Part shown: positions 63,569 through 64,000 of the stretch, one piece after another
Layout of the letters: each line of letters opens with the position of its first letter
How positions within the stretch are numbered: the stretch's first letter is position 1
NCBI GenBank assembly: GCA_002733495.1
Contig: NVVV01000063.1
Span: 62,001 to 126,000, forward strand
DNA: 64,000 nt
Direction: 5' to 3'
Source of the DNA: Robiginitomaculum sp.
GTDB taxonomy: Bacteria > Pseudomonadota > Alphaproteobacteria > Caulobacterales > Maricaulaceae
Notes under the pieces: model-generated
Databases searched by the model: none
What the model saw: the letters and a program-made list of their open reading frames with translations, nothing else
What the model was told of the DNA's origin: nothing
Position numbers and translations under genes: made by a program

Positions 63569-63707
63569 TCATATTTTATCGTGGCTGGTAGTAGAAATAC
63601 AAATTGAATTGCGTTTCAACCTAATCGACACTAATATGTCAACTTCAGACATGAAAATATTTATTAATAAATTTATCGAACAAACTGAAATAGAAGTTTT
63701 CGGATAG
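63561..63707 (+). CDS. Small hypothetical protein (48 aa)
   Basis: MDDHILSWLVVEIQIELRFNLIDTNMSTSDMKIFINKFIEQTEIEVFG. Confidence 0.45.
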   Translation: MDDHILSWLVVEIQIELRFNLIDTNMSTSDMKIFINKFIEQTEIEVFG

Positions 63708-63757
63708 GTGGCAGAGTGGTAATGCGTGGATCGTCAATTAGCGTCCATATCTATCTG
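63702..63757 (+). ncRNA. T-arm-less tRNA-like element
   Basis: GGATAGG/TCTATCT; canonical-looking D region GGCAGAGTGGTAATGC; stem GTGGA/TCCAT; no T-arm. Confidence 0.4.
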
Positions 63758-63831
63758 TAAATAAAATGTAAATAACGCTTTACAACCATTTCAACATATG
63801 CTAAAAGTAGTTATAGAGAAGATATTCTATG

Positions 63832-63841
63832 TGCTCTTTGA
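63832..63841 (+). promoter_or_regulatory. boxA-like motif TGCTCTTTGA
   Basis: Same core as 57668; followed by CCTAGGTAGTACCGATGATGG. Confidence 0.45.
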
Positions 63842-63962
63842 AAATAAAAAAAATAAAAATTCCTAGGTAGTACCGATGATGGAAATGTTGATTCTGATTT
63901 CACACACATAAAGGGTGGAAGTGTGGGTCCTCTAGGGCCCGGAACTTTCTCGATGGCCATTA

Positions 63963-64000
63963 GGACTTCGATAGCTCAAGAATAGAGCATTATGTGGCTG
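63963..64000 (+). tRNA. 5' part of a tRNA truncated by window end
   Basis: GACTTCGATAGCTCAAGAATAGAGC: acceptor 5' strand plus D-arm. Confidence 0.45.

Noticed and set aside
1-64000. CRISPR array, integrase, transposase or prophage boundary
   Set aside because: No regularly spaced direct repeats and no integrase or transposase ORF seen; gene content fits a lytic T4-like phage

Overview
The window is a segment of a T4-like (Straboviridae-related/cyanophage-like) myovirus genome. Nearly all genes are on the + strand. Left part (0.2-8 kb): prohead protease gp21, scaffold gp22, major capsid gp23, tail-tube-like protein, UvsY, UvsW and late sigma factor gp55. Middle (7.7-39 kb): replication and nucleotide metabolism genes (gp47/gp46, gp45, gp44, gp62, RegA, dUTPase, gp43, UvsX, gp41, gp61, DNA methyltransferase, ThyA, class II RNR), three glycosyltransferase-like genes including a TET-associated glycosyltransferase (TAGT) relative, and a GH19 endolysin with holin-like genes. 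Right part (39-64 kb): accessory region with about 30 tRNA or tRNA-like genes, homing endonucleases, an NAD salvage pair (NMNAT-Nudix + NAMPT), a 2H phosphoesterase resembling the anti-CBASS Acb1/57B family, a GatB/YqeY-like tRNA-binding mini-protein and many ORFan microproteins. The most unusual signals are: (1) several intergenic regions with long perfect stems suggesting undescribed structured RNAs (17.2, 44.2, 48.4, 56.0, 57.7-58.1 and 58.5 kb); (2) short tRNA-like elements lacking a T-arm; (3) repeated boxA-like leaders (GCTCTTTGA...CTTAGGTGAA-GCCGAT) in the tRNA cluster; (4) a microprotein resembling a helical segment of the phage's own capsid protein. boxA-like sequence and a DUF3563-like protein hint at a proteobacterial, possibly alphaproteobacterial, host (inference). 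All calls come from reading the sequence and supplied ORFs; no database search was run.
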